NCBI GenBank assembly: GCA_020024645.1
Contig: JAHHTN010000055.1
Coordinates: 1 to 14,284 of the forward strand
DNA: 14,284 nt
Direction: 5' to 3'
DNA from: Faecalimonas sp.
GTDB lineage: Bacteria > Bacillota > Clostridia > Lachnospirales > Lachnospiraceae
Shown: in pieces, positions 1-6,894 of the stretch
How the letters are laid out: each line of letters starts with the position of its first letter
Position numbering within the stretch: the stretch's first letter is position 1
The notes under the pieces: model-generated
The model's database searches: none
What the model was told of the DNA's origin: nothing
What the model saw: the letters and a program-made list of their open reading frames with translations, nothing else
Made by a program: the position numbers and the translations under genes

Positions 1-25
1 ATAGTGATATAAAGTAATTTTGTAG

Positions 26-31
26 TATAAT
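26..31 (+). promoter_or_regulatory. Possible -10 box upstream of the dgkA-type gene
   Basis: A perfect TATAAT lies 31 bases before the first ATG, in an AT-rich stretch. No good -35 hexamer is found 16-18 bases upstream (the best match is about 3 of 6), and the window begins almost immediately before it. It may be a real promoter with a weak -35, or chance in AT-rich DNA. Confidence 0.35.
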
Positions 32-62
32 AAAAGAAAACAAAGGATAAGAAGGTGAGGGT

Positions 63-434
63 ATGAAAAAAGAAGGAAAAAATCCATTATATAAAAGTTT
101 TGGGTATGCTTTTGAAGGAATTTTTACCGGAATCGAGAAAGAAAGAAACATGAAAATTCACTGTTTGGCAATGCTATGTGTAGTAGTGTTGGGATTTTGG
201 GTGAAAATTTCAGTGATGGAATGGTGTTTGTGTTTAATTTTATTTGGCCTGATCCTTTCATTAGAACTTGTTAATACGGCAATCGAAACAGTTGTAGATT
301 TAGTTACAGAAGAGAGGAAACCACTTGCAAAACTTTCTAAAGATGTGGCAGCAGGAGCTGTTTTGATTGCATCTATTATGGCAGCAGGAGTAGGAATGAT
401 TATTTTTGTTCCCAAAATTTTAGCACTCATGTAA
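63..434 (+). CDS. dgkA: Diacylglycerol kinase family protein (undecaprenol kinase type)
   Basis: Small integral-membrane lipid kinase. In Gram-positive bacteria this family mainly phosphorylates undecaprenol to undecaprenyl phosphate, returning lipid carrier to wall synthesis; some members act on diacylglycerol. The 123 residues match the usual family length. Family motifs are visible: E24/E27 followed by ERNMKIH (27-33), the signature SLELVNTAIETVVDL (66-80) with E68, N71 and E75, and KDVAAGAVL (93-101). Three hydrophobic segments fall at about 34-48, 52-70 and 97-118, as expected for a three-helix membrane protein. An AAGGTGAG ribosome site lies just before the ATG. It is first in a plus-strand group with the phasin-like and UbiB genes, 39 bases before the next start. 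The family is certain; the preferred lipid is inferred from the Gram-positive context. Confidence 0.93.
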   Translation: MKKEGKNPLYKSFGYAFEGIFTGIEKERNMKIHCLAMLCVVVLGFWVKISVMEWCLCLILFGLILSLELVNTAIETVVDLVTEERKPLAKLSKDVAAGAVLIASIMAAGVGMIIFVPKILALM

Positions 435-473
435 AGATAGTAAAGCAAAAAGATGTAGAAAGGAGTTATTGGT

Positions 474-785
474 ATGGATGGATTTGGAGAAAATATTAAA
501 AAATTATTATTAGCAGGTATTGGAGCAGTGGCAACAACAGCAGAAAAGTCAAAAGAGTTGCTAGATGACATGGTGGAAAAAGGAGAACTAACAATAGAAC
601 AAGGGAAGGTATTAAATGAAGAATTAAAACACAATATTAAAAAGACTGTAAAAGAAAATGTAAATGTTTCAGTAAAACCTTCAACACCAGAAGAATTAGA
701 CGAACTTTTGGAAAAAATGTCACCAGAACAAATTGCAACGTTGAAAGAAAGATTATATTCAATGGAAAATGAATCGGTAGAATAG
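474..785 (+). CDS. Phasin-like (polyhydroxyalkanoate granule regulator type) small protein
   Basis: A 103-residue protein of the kind annotated as a phasin family or PHA synthesis regulator protein. It opens with a short amphipathic or hydrophobic stretch (about 8-22, KKLLLAGIGAVATTA). A highly charged, helix-favouring region follows (about 23-60: SKELLDDMVEKGELTIEQGKV, then EELKHNIKK), and a charged tail has a PEELDELLEKMSPEQI segment. There are no cysteines and no catalytic motif, so a structural or adaptor role is more likely than an enzymatic one. AAAGGAG sits 8 bases before the ATG. It ends 13 bases before the UbiB start, suggesting co-transcription and coupling. No PHA synthase is in the window, so a granule role should not be assumed; small proteins of this type are often found beside UbiB genes. 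Confidence 0.7.
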   Translation: MDGFGENIKKLLLAGIGAVATTAEKSKELLDDMVEKGELTIEQGKVLNEELKHNIKKTVKENVNVSVKPSTPEELDELLEKMSPEQIATLKERLYSMENESVE

Positions 786-798
786 GAAGATGTGAAAA

Positions 799-2373
799 AT
801 GGATCGGCAAGAATATAAGGAAAGATTGAAAGAAATGACAGAGGTATTTCGAAAACATAATATTACAAGAGGAGTATCTCCAGAAAAATTACGTTTGATT
901 TTAGAAGATCTAGGGCCAACGTTTATTAAATTGGGCCAGATTATGTCTATGCATTCTGATATTTTGCCGAAAAGATATTGTGATGAGTTAATGAAATTGC
1001 GTTCCGAAGTATCACCGATGGCATTTGGGGAAGTGGAGAATGTATTGCAGGATGCATATGGTTGTCATTGGAAAGAAATATTTTCTGAAATTGATGAAAA
1101 GCCACTTGGTTCAGCTTCGATTGCCCAGGTCCACAAAGCTGTTTTGAAGACAGGGGAAGAGGTTGTTGTGAAAATACAACGAAAAGGAATTTACAATACA
1201 ATGTCAAGAGATATAGAACTTTTGCATCGTGCAGTGAAATTACTTCCACCGGTTAGTTTAAAAGATATGGTTGATTTGGATATGGTGTTAGACGAATTGT
1301 GGGATGTTACCAAAGAGGAGATGAATTTTTTAACTGAAGCATCTAATTTGGAAGAATTTGCGCGAAGAAATAAAGAAATAGCGTTTATTGGAGTTCCCAA
1401 ACTGTATCACGAATATACTAATCACTGTGTACTTGTTATGGAATATATCGATGGGTATGCTATAGATGATAAAGCGACACTTCTAGCAGAAGGATATAAT
1501 TTAGAAGAAGTTGGAATGAAATTGATAGATCATTATATAAAACAGGTAATGGACGATGGGTTCTTTCATGCAGATCCCCATCCTGGAAATGTGAAAATTC
1601 GAGGGGGAAAGATTGTCTGGATTGATATGGGAATGATGGGCAGACTGACAGAGCGAGATAAAGAACTGTTAGGAAAGGCAGTGGAAGGAATTGCAATAGG
1701 TGATATCGGAATGATTCAAAATGCTGTAATGGCGCTTGGAGAATTTAAAGAAGCACCAGATCAAAGTTGTTTGTATGAAGGAATAACCAATTTGCTTATA
1801 CAGTATGGAAATGTGGAAATGGGAAATATAGATATTGCAAAAGTGACAATGAGTCTTATGGAAGTAATGAAAGAAAATAAAATTATTATGCCTCATGGAT
1901 TGACAATGCTTGCGAGAGGACTCACCCATATGGAAGGAGTTCTTGCGGATATAGCTCCTAATTTGAACATGGTAGAGATTGCGTCTAAACATATGGCAGG
2001 AAAAATTTTAAAAGAAAAAGACTGGAAACAGGAGTTGAAAAATAGTGGGAAAACAATTTATCGTTCACTTCACAAAGCAATAAATATTCCATCTCTTATT
2101 TCAGATATTTTAGAAGGATATTTGAAAGGACAAACAAAGATAAATCTAGATTTGCATGCTTCTGTAGAGCTGGAAAGGCTTCTCCGTAGACTGGTGAGAA
2201 ATGTAGTAATGGGACTATGGGTAATGGCACTTTTGATTAGTTCTAGTATTATTTGCACAACAGATATGAAACCAAAGATTTGGGGGATACCTGCACTAGG
2301 TACATTAGGTTATCTAATTGCATTTATTATTGTTATATATGTTTTTCTAAAACACATTTTTTCTAAAAAATAA
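799..2373 (+). CDS. UbiB/ABC1/AarF family atypical kinase-ATPase with two C-terminal membrane helices
   Basis: Protein-kinase-like ATPase of the UbiB (ADCK/COQ8) family, which supports isoprenoid-lipid metabolism; members bind ATP and act at membranes rather than as ordinary protein kinases. Family hallmarks appear in order: the KxGQ motif KLGQ (44-47), the alanine-rich nucleotide loop LGSASIAQVH (103-112) that replaces a glycine-rich loop, the ATP lysine K125 in VVVKIQ, VMEYIDG (213-219), the catalytic HADPHPGN (257-264, D259 and N264), and WIDMG (274-278, metal-binding D276). Two hydrophobic segments at about 468-490 and 497-519 anchor the C-terminus. The 524 residues fit the family. The start has only a modest GGAAG site 13 bases after the phasin-like stop, suggesting translational coupling. 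A ubiquinone role is unlikely if the host is anaerobic; the dgkA-type neighbour hints at polyprenyl lipids, which is inference. Confidence 0.9.
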   Translation: MDRQEYKERLKEMTEVFRKHNITRGVSPEKLRLILEDLGPTFIKLGQIMSMHSDILPKRYCDELMKLRSEVSPMAFGEVENVLQDAYGCHWKEIFSEIDEKPLGSASIAQVHKAVLKTGEEVVVKIQRKGIYNTMSRDIELLHRAVKLLPPVSLKDMVDLDMVLDELWDVTKEEMNFLTEASNLEEFARRNKEIAFIGVPKLYHEYTNHCVLVMEYIDGYAIDDKATLLAEGYNLEEVGMKLIDHYIKQVMDDGFFHADPHPGNVKIRGGKIVWIDMGMMGRLTERDKELLGKAVEGIAIGDIGMIQNAVMALGEFKEAPDQSCLYEGITNLLIQYGNVEMGNIDIAKVTMSLMEVMKENKIIMPHGLTMLARGLTHMEGVLADIAPNLNMVEIASKHMAGKILKEKDWKQELKNSGKTIYRSLHKAINIPSLISDILEGYLKGQTKINLDLHASVELERLLRRLVRNVVMGLWVMALLISSSIICTTDMKPKIWGIPALGTLGYLIAFIIVIYVFLKHIFSKK

Positions 2374-2404
2374 TAGAGATTTGAGTAGACTAAAGAAAAT
2401 AGAT

Positions 2405-2459
2405 AAAAACAAATGTTGGGAAAGGAGATTTTTAATTACCTTTCCCAACATTTGTTTTT
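2405..2459. terminator. Bidirectional intrinsic terminator between ubiB-like and XRE-cupin genes
   Basis: A perfect 21-bp inverted repeat (arms 2405-2425 and 2439-2459, core TGTTGGGAAAGG / CCTTTCCCAACA) surrounds a 13-base loop. The right arm ends in five Ts and the left begins with five As, so a U-tract follows the hairpin on either strand. It lies between two convergent genes and can end both transcripts. It also accounts for most of the 118-base gap. Confidence 0.92.
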
Positions 2460-2491
2460 GAATGTAAGTCAAAATAGATTACATTTGTTCA

Positions 2492-3091
2492 CTATTTTGA
2501 ATCAGATATATCTGAATCAGATGATTGCTTAAATTCTGTAGTAGAAACGATAAGAAGTTTAGCATGATTTTCGGTAGGATTTTCCCAACGGTGTCCAATT
2601 TCATTTGGATAGTAAAGAGTATCGCCTGCATTCAATTCGTATGTTTCCATCTGATCCATAAAAAATCTAATACTTCCCTCTAAAATGAAAACGAATTCTT
2701 CCCCATCATGATAGTAATAATCACCTGAATTTGTATGTGGAGGCATATCAATAATCCCACCCCACATTTTGCTTTCCCCCTTTGTAATAAGGGATTCAAC
2801 AATAGATTCTGTATTACTAGTGTTTCTTATAAAGGAAGTGCGTTCATCTTTTCGTACAAGTTTAATTCGATCACTGTTATCTTGGATAAATAATGCAGAA
2901 ATAGGAAAGTTTAAAGTTTCACATAATGAGTAGACGCTGGTAAGATTTGGAGATGTTTTTCCAGTTTCAATTTGACTTATAGTTCCTGCTGCAACGCCTG
3001 ATTTTAAAGACAATTCTCGTATAGACAAGCCGTTTTCAATGCGTCTGCTTTTTAAAAGAGCTCCTATTCTTGTGAGATTTAGTTCAGACAT
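2492..3091 (-). CDS. XRE-family transcriptional regulator with C-terminal cupin domain
   Basis: A 199-residue regulator: an N-terminal HTH_3/Cro-type domain (about 6-62; RELSLKSGVAAGTISQIETGKTSP marks the helix-turn-helix) and a C-terminal cupin barrel (about 111-185) carrying H128, E131/E132 and H167 at the usual metal or ligand positions. Regulators of this architecture bind a small molecule or metal in the cupin and control a neighbouring catabolic or transport operon. The start at 3091 is chosen because AAAGGAG lies 8 bases upstream and the HTH begins right after it. An in-frame ATG at 3193 would add 34 non-conserved residues and run through this gene's own promoter. It is divergent from the BMP transporter operon, its most likely target. 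The tail SSDSDISDSK is low-complexity. The ligand is unknown, plausibly the transported compound. Confidence 0.9.
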   Translation of the reverse strand: MSELNLTRIGALLKSRRIENGLSIRELSLKSGVAAGTISQIETGKTSPNLTSVYSLCETLNFPISALFIQDNSDRIKLVRKDERTSFIRNTSNTESIVESLITKGESKMWGGIIDMPPHTNSGDYYYHDGEEFVFILEGSIRFFMDQMETYELNAGDTLYYPNEIGHRWENPTENHAKLLIVSTTEFKQSSDSDISDSK

Positions 3092-3125
3092 AATGTTTTG
3101 CTCCTTTTCATATTTTATTTTTTTT

Positions 3126-3154
3126 ATAATATCACAAAATAATAATCTTGTCAT
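3126..3154 (-). promoter_or_regulatory. Predicted sigma-A promoter of the XRE-cupin gene
   Basis: On the minus strand, ATGACA (3154-3149) and TATTAT (3131-3126) are separated by exactly 17 bases, each one mismatch from consensus. The predicted transcript start lies about 25-30 bases upstream of the ATG at 3091, leaving room for the AAAGGAG site. Confidence 0.7.
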
Positions 3155-3170
3155 ATAAAATAAAAAATAA

Positions 3171-3199
3171 TTGACAAAAGGGAATATGTTCATTATAAT
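3171..3199 (+). promoter_or_regulatory. Full-consensus sigma-A promoter of the BMP transporter operon
   Basis: TTGACA (3171-3176) and TATAAT (3194-3199) are both perfect consensus with an ideal 17-base spacer. Such a strong promoter would need repression to avoid constant high expression, which fits the palindrome lying on its -10 box. The leader to the ATG at 3242 is only about 35 bases, too short for a riboswitch. Confidence 0.85.
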
Positions 3200-3203
3200 G
3201 AAC
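3188..3203. promoter_or_regulatory. Candidate operator: perfect 16-bp palindrome over the -10 box
   Basis: GTTCATTATAATGAAC is its own reverse complement and contains the whole TATAAT of the transporter promoter. A dimeric HTH regulator bound here would block RNA polymerase directly. The adjacent divergent XRE-cupin gene is the obvious candidate binder. The palindrome is seen directly; its use as an operator is inferred. Confidence 0.6.
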
Positions 3204-3241
3204 GCATATTAAATGAATACATACTGTAAAGGAGAAAAACG

Positions 3242-4258
3242 ATGAAGAAACTTTTAGCAATACTATTATGTGGAGTTCTAACAGCATCTATGTTAGTAGG
3301 GTGTGGAAGCAAATCGGACAAAGAGAAAGAAAAAATGAATGATGGGAAGTTAAAGGTTGCTCTTTGTGTAACGGGTGCAGTAAATGATATGGGATGGTGC
3401 CAGTCGGCATATGAAGGATTAAAACTTGTAGAAAAGGACCTTGATTGTGAAGTTGCATACACAGAAAATATACAAGCTGCAGATATGGTTTCAGCATTTA
3501 AAGAGTATGCTGCAAATGATTATGATGTAGTTATCGGTCATGGATTCCAATTTGGAGATCCTGCTCTAGAGGTAAGTGAATTATATCCAGATACAAAATT
3601 TATTTGTATTGAAGCAAATGCATCTGCTGAAAATGTTGCATCTTATGTGATGAAATGTGAAGAAACAGGATATTTACAGGGAATGCTTGCTGCTGGAATG
3701 TCAAAAGCAGGAAAAGTTGGCTTTATTGGGCCAGTACAAGGAGCATCACTTGTAAAAATAATGAATGGATATGAAGACGGAGCAAAAGAAGTAAATCCAA
3801 GCATTGATTATCAAACAGCGTGGACAGGCTCATTTACAGATACAGCTCTTGCGAAAGAAGCAGCACAGGCAATGATTGATAATGGAGTTGATGTGATTGG
3901 GCATTGTGCAAATGAAGCAGGAACAGGTGCTTTAAATGTTGCACAGGATGCAGGACTTTATGCAACAGGAGATTCTTATGATCAAAGTTCATTAGCAGAA
4001 AAGGCAGTTCTTTCTTCAGCAGTTTATCATGTTCCTGAATTAATTAAAACTGCGGTATCTGATATTAAAGAAGGAAAGTTCAAAGGAGAAGTAAAAGAAC
4101 TTGGAATGGCAGAAGGAATTGTAGAATTTGTTTATAATGAAAAATTAATGGGAAAAATTCCTCAAAATGTAAAAGAAATGTTAGATAAAAAACAAAACGC
4201 AATTAAAGATGGAAGCTTTAAAGTGCCATGTGATACGAAAGAACGAAAAGGCAAGTAA
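3242..4258 (+). CDS. BMP-family (PnrA-like) ABC transporter substrate-binding lipoprotein
   Basis: Extracellular substrate-capture protein of the basic membrane protein (BMP/Med/PnrA) family, whose characterised members bind purine or pyrimidine nucleosides. The N-terminus is a lipoprotein signal: KK at 2-3, a hydrophobic stretch, and lipobox LVGC with the lipidated cysteine at C21, followed by a charged linker. The mature part shows BMP-like segments: LKVALCVTG near the start, DVVIGHGFQFGD, an ETGYLQGMLAAGMSKAGKVGFIGP block and WTGSFTDTALAKEAAQAMIDNGVDVIGH. The 338 residues are typical. GGAG precedes the ATG at the usual distance. It is the first gene of a five-gene operon, followed by a hairpin that may let it be made in excess over the membrane parts. 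Nucleoside specificity is a family expectation; the amidohydrolase partner suggests a purine-like ligand, but the pocket cannot be read reliably by eye. Confidence 0.9.
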   Translation: MKKLLAILLCGVLTASMLVGCGSKSDKEKEKMNDGKLKVALCVTGAVNDMGWCQSAYEGLKLVEKDLDCEVAYTENIQAADMVSAFKEYAANDYDVVIGHGFQFGDPALEVSELYPDTKFICIEANASAENVASYVMKCEETGYLQGMLAAGMSKAGKVGFIGPVQGASLVKIMNGYEDGAKEVNPSIDYQTAWTGSFTDTALAKEAAQAMIDNGVDVIGHCANEAGTGALNVAQDAGLYATGDSYDQSSLAEKAVLSSAVYHVPELIKTAVSDIKEGKFKGEVKELGMAEGIVEFVYNEKLMGKIPQNVKEMLDKKQNAIKDGSFKVPCDTKERKGK

Positions 4259-4274
4259 AAGTCACAAAACAATT

Positions 4275-4315
4275 TGGGTAGGGCGATAGAATGCAAATTT
4301 TATTGAACCTACCTA
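4275..4315 (+). terminator. Possible intra-operon attenuating hairpin after the binding-protein gene
   Basis: In the 76-base gap, GGTAGG (4277-4282) pairs with CCTACC (4308-4313). An inner 8-bp helix (4284-4291 with 4298-4305, two G-U pairs) closes a six-base loop. Four Ts follow at 4316-4319, so at most it is a leaky terminator or an RNA-stability element. That fits the usual need for more binding protein than transporter. Confidence 0.4.
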
Positions 4316-4334
4316 TTTTAAAGGAGTTTGTAAA

Positions 4335-5858
4335 ATGAATGTTTTAGAAATGAAGCATATAGGAAAAAAATTTTCAGGTGTGTATGCAAACAAAGATATT
4401 GATTTGTCAGTAAGGCAAGGTGAAATCCATGCGTTACTCGGAGAAAATGGAGCAGGGAAAACTACATTGATGAATATTTTGTTTGGAATTTATTCTGCCG
4501 ATGAAGGTGAAATTTTATGGCAAGGTGAAAAAGTTCATTTTAATTCACCTAAAGATGCCATTGCGGAAGGGATTGGAATGGTGCACCAACATTTTTCCTT
4601 AGTAAATAAAATGACAGTGCTAGATAATGTAATTCTAGGATTAGAACGAAAAAAATTATTTTTAAATCGGAAAGAAGCAAAAAAGAATCTAGAAAATTTA
4701 GCAGAGAAATATGGACTGTTAGTAGAACCTAATAAGAAAATTTCTGAACTTTCAGTTGGGCAGCAACAAAGAGTAGAAATTTTAAAAGCTCTTTACAGAG
4801 ATGTTAAGCTTTTGATTTTAGATGAGCCTACAGGAGTGTTGACTCCTAAAGAAACAGAACAATTCTTTTCTGTTTTAAAGAAGTTAAAACAAGAAGGATA
4901 TGCAATTATTATAATCACCCATCGCATGAGTGAAATTATGAGTATTAGTGATCGGGTTACAATTTTAAGAGATGGGGAAAAAGTAGGAACATTTATAACA
5001 AAAGATACAAATCCAACAGAATTATCTAATTGCATGGTAGGAAGAGAACTAAGTTATGATTTTGAGGTAAAAGAAATTCAGCAAAAAGAAGTAGCTTTAC
5101 AGATGAAAGAAGTAACAATTAAAAAGCATCATAAAAAGCCACTTCTTGATAATATAAATTTAGATGTGTATAAAGGAGAAATTCTTGGAATTGCCGGAGT
5201 AGATGGAAATGGGCAGAAAGAATTAGCCGAGGTAATTACCGGAATTTTAAAGATGACATCAGGAAATATTTATTTTGAAGGAAACGATGTTCGTACGCTA
5301 AATGTAAAGGAAAGATTTGAAAAAGGAATTTCTTATATTTCTGATGATAGACATAAAGATGGTCTTGTATTAGAGATGAATGTGGCTGAAAATTTGATTT
5401 TAAGAGAGTATGATAAAGAACCTTATTTAAAAAGAGGAATATTTCAGAAGAAAAAAATTCGAGATAATGCTACTTGTATGATTAAAGATTATCAAATTAA
5501 AACATCGGGAAATTCTGCTGGAGAAACAGCAGTTAAACTTATGTCAGGTGGAAATCAACAAAAAGTAATTTTGGCAAGAGAGATAACGCAAAAAGCTAAG
5601 TTTATTATTGCAAGCCAACCGACAAGAGGACTAGATATAGGGGCAACACAGTTTGTTCGTGAGGTATTAATGCAACAAAGAAATGAAGGAAAAAGTATTT
5701 TACTTATTTCAGCCGATTTGGAAGAGATTATGCAACTTTCCGATCGAGTAGCGGTAATGTTTGGTGGAAAGATAATCGGGATTTTAAGAAAAGATGAAAT
5801 ACAATTAGATCAGCTCGGATTGTTAATGGGTGGTATAACACAGGAGGAAACAAGGTAA
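4335..5858 (+). CDS. ABC transporter ATP-binding protein, double-ATPase type (NupO/YufO-like)
   Basis: Cytoplasmic energy-coupling subunit with two fused nucleotide-binding domains in 507 residues, as in sugar (RbsA) and nucleoside (NupO/YufO) importers. The N-terminal domain is intact: Walker A GENGAGKT (36-43), Q-loop region VHQHFSLV, signature LSVGQQQ (about 139-145) and Walker B LLILDEPTG (about 158-166). The C-terminal domain has a degenerate Walker A, GVDGNGQKE (288-296, no K-S/T), keeps a SGGNQQK signature, and has ASQPTRGLD (426-434) where DEPT normally stands. Such asymmetry is typical of the C-terminal half in this family, implying one hydrolytic and one largely structural site. AAAGGAG precedes the ATG. 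Its TAA overlaps the next gene's ATG by one base, indicating coupling. Confidence 0.92.
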   Translation: MNVLEMKHIGKKFSGVYANKDIDLSVRQGEIHALLGENGAGKTTLMNILFGIYSADEGEILWQGEKVHFNSPKDAIAEGIGMVHQHFSLVNKMTVLDNVILGLERKKLFLNRKEAKKNLENLAEKYGLLVEPNKKISELSVGQQQRVEILKALYRDVKLLILDEPTGVLTPKETEQFFSVLKKLKQEGYAIIIITHRMSEIMSISDRVTILRDGEKVGTFITKDTNPTELSNCMVGRELSYDFEVKEIQQKEVALQMKEVTIKKHHKKPLLDNINLDVYKGEILGIAGVDGNGQKELAEVITGILKMTSGNIYFEGNDVRTLNVKERFEKGISYISDDRHKDGLVLEMNVAENLILREYDKEPYLKRGIFQKKKIRDNATCMIKDYQIKTSGNSAGETAVKLMSGGNQQKVILAREITQKAKFIIASQPTRGLDIGATQFVREVLMQQRNEGKSILLISADLEEIMQLSDRVAVMFGGKIIGILRKDEIQLDQLGLLMGGITQEETR

Positions 5859-6892
5859 TGGAAAATAAGAAAAAATTATTGGATATTCTTTGGATTGCAA
5901 TTTTGTCTATTGTGGCAGGAACCATTATGATTTTACTTTGTGGTGCAAATCCATTGGAAGCATATGCATTGTTTTTTAATGGAATTTTCGGAAATGTAAA
6001 TGGAATTTCGGAAATTTTAGTAAAAGCAACTCCGTTGGTTTTGACTGGAATCGGTTGTGCAGTAGCGTTTAAAACAGGATTTTTTAATATTGGTGCAGAA
6101 GGGCAATTTTACATGGGAGCAATTGCAGCTGCAATGGTATCTTTAAAGTTAACAGAAATTCCTGGAACAGCTCGAATTTTATTATCAATTCTTGCGGGAT
6201 TTTTTTGTGGTGGAATTTGGGCTTTAATAGCAGCGTATATGAAATCTAAATTTGGGATTTCAGAAATTATTGTAACGATTATGTTAAATTATATCGCAAT
6301 TAACTTCCTTGGGATTGCAGTGCGTACTTTTTTAATGGATCCAGCAGGGGCAGTTCCACAGTCGGCGCGTATCGATAGAGATGCTTCGTTATCTTTTATT
6401 ATGCCTCCAACAACTTTACATACTGGTATATTTCTTGCCATTGCAGCAGTTATCATTGTGTGGATGCTTATGGAAAAAACAAAATATGGATATGAAATGA
6501 AAGTGGTAGGATTTACAAAAAGAGCTGCGAAATGTAATGGTATTTCTGTGATGAAAAATATTGTATTTTCTGCTTTTTTAAGTGGAGGATTTGCAGGTAT
6601 GGCAGGAGTTATCGAAGTTATAGGGGTACAGAAAAAACTTCTTGAAGGGATTTCTTCAGAGTGTGGATATACAGCAGTGTTAATCGCATTGATTGCAGGT
6701 AATCGTCCGTGGGGAGTTTTAGGAGTAGCAATAGCCTTTGCAGCCATGCAAGTAGGGGCAAATTCGATGCAAAGACAATTGGGAATTCCTTCTGCAATTG
6801 TAAGTATTTTAATTGGCTTAGTCGTTCTTCTTATATTAGGAAGAAAATTATTCCATGTGTCGCTGTTTAAAAGAAAAGACAGGGAGGTATAG
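5858..6892 (+). CDS. ABC transporter permease, BMP/nucleoside importer (NupP/YufP-like)
   Basis: Membrane permease of the BPD_transp_2 family (344 residues), one of two different permeases forming the channel. It is largely hydrophobic, with about eight or more membrane segments. The family signature FKTGFFNIGAEGQFYMGAIAAA lies at about residues 71-92, and EIIVTIMLNYIAINFLG marks the coupling region that contacts the ATPase. Its C-terminal segment ends in basic residues (KLFHVSLFKRKDREV), as expected for a cytoplasmic end. It starts by a one-base overlap with the ATPase stop and ends two bases before the second permease, so the transporter subunits are translated as a block. Assignment to the nucleoside-type subgroup follows from the BMP binding protein and the two-permease layout. 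Confidence 0.92.
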   Translation: MENKKKLLDILWIAILSIVAGTIMILLCGANPLEAYALFFNGIFGNVNGISEILVKATPLVLTGIGCAVAFKTGFFNIGAEGQFYMGAIAAAMVSLKLTEIPGTARILLSILAGFFCGGIWALIAAYMKSKFGISEIIVTIMLNYIAINFLGIAVRTFLMDPAGAVPQSARIDRDASLSFIMPPTTLHTGIFLAIAAVIIVWMLMEKTKYGYEMKVVGFTKRAAKCNGISVMKNIVFSAFLSGGFAGMAGVIEVIGVQKKLLEGISSECGYTAVLIALIAGNRPWGVLGVAIAFAAMQVGANSMQRQLGIPSAIVSILIGLVVLLILGRKLFHVSLFKRKDREV

Positions 6893-6894
6893 GT

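Noticed and set aside
158..634. 158-codon open frame on the minus strand across the dgkA and phasin-like genes
   Set aside because: It is antisense to two well-supported genes, is low-complexity (Ser/Thr/Ile/Pro-rich), has no family motif, and arises from AT-rich codon bias on the other strand.
3092..3193. N-terminal extension of the XRE-cupin gene to an ATG at 3193 (34 more residues)
   Set aside because: It would place coding sequence over the gene's own -35/-10 and the divergent promoter. It lacks a ribosome site, while the ATG at 3091 has AAAGGAG at ideal distance and begins the HTH domain.
3204..3241. Purine riboswitch ahead of the BMP operon
   Set aside because: The leader is only about 35 bases, and no purine aptamer motifs are present.
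6289..6747. 152-codon open frame on the minus strand within the first permease
   Set aside because: Its composition mirrors the hydrophobic permease codons, no known motif or promoter is evident, and the plus-strand permease is certain.
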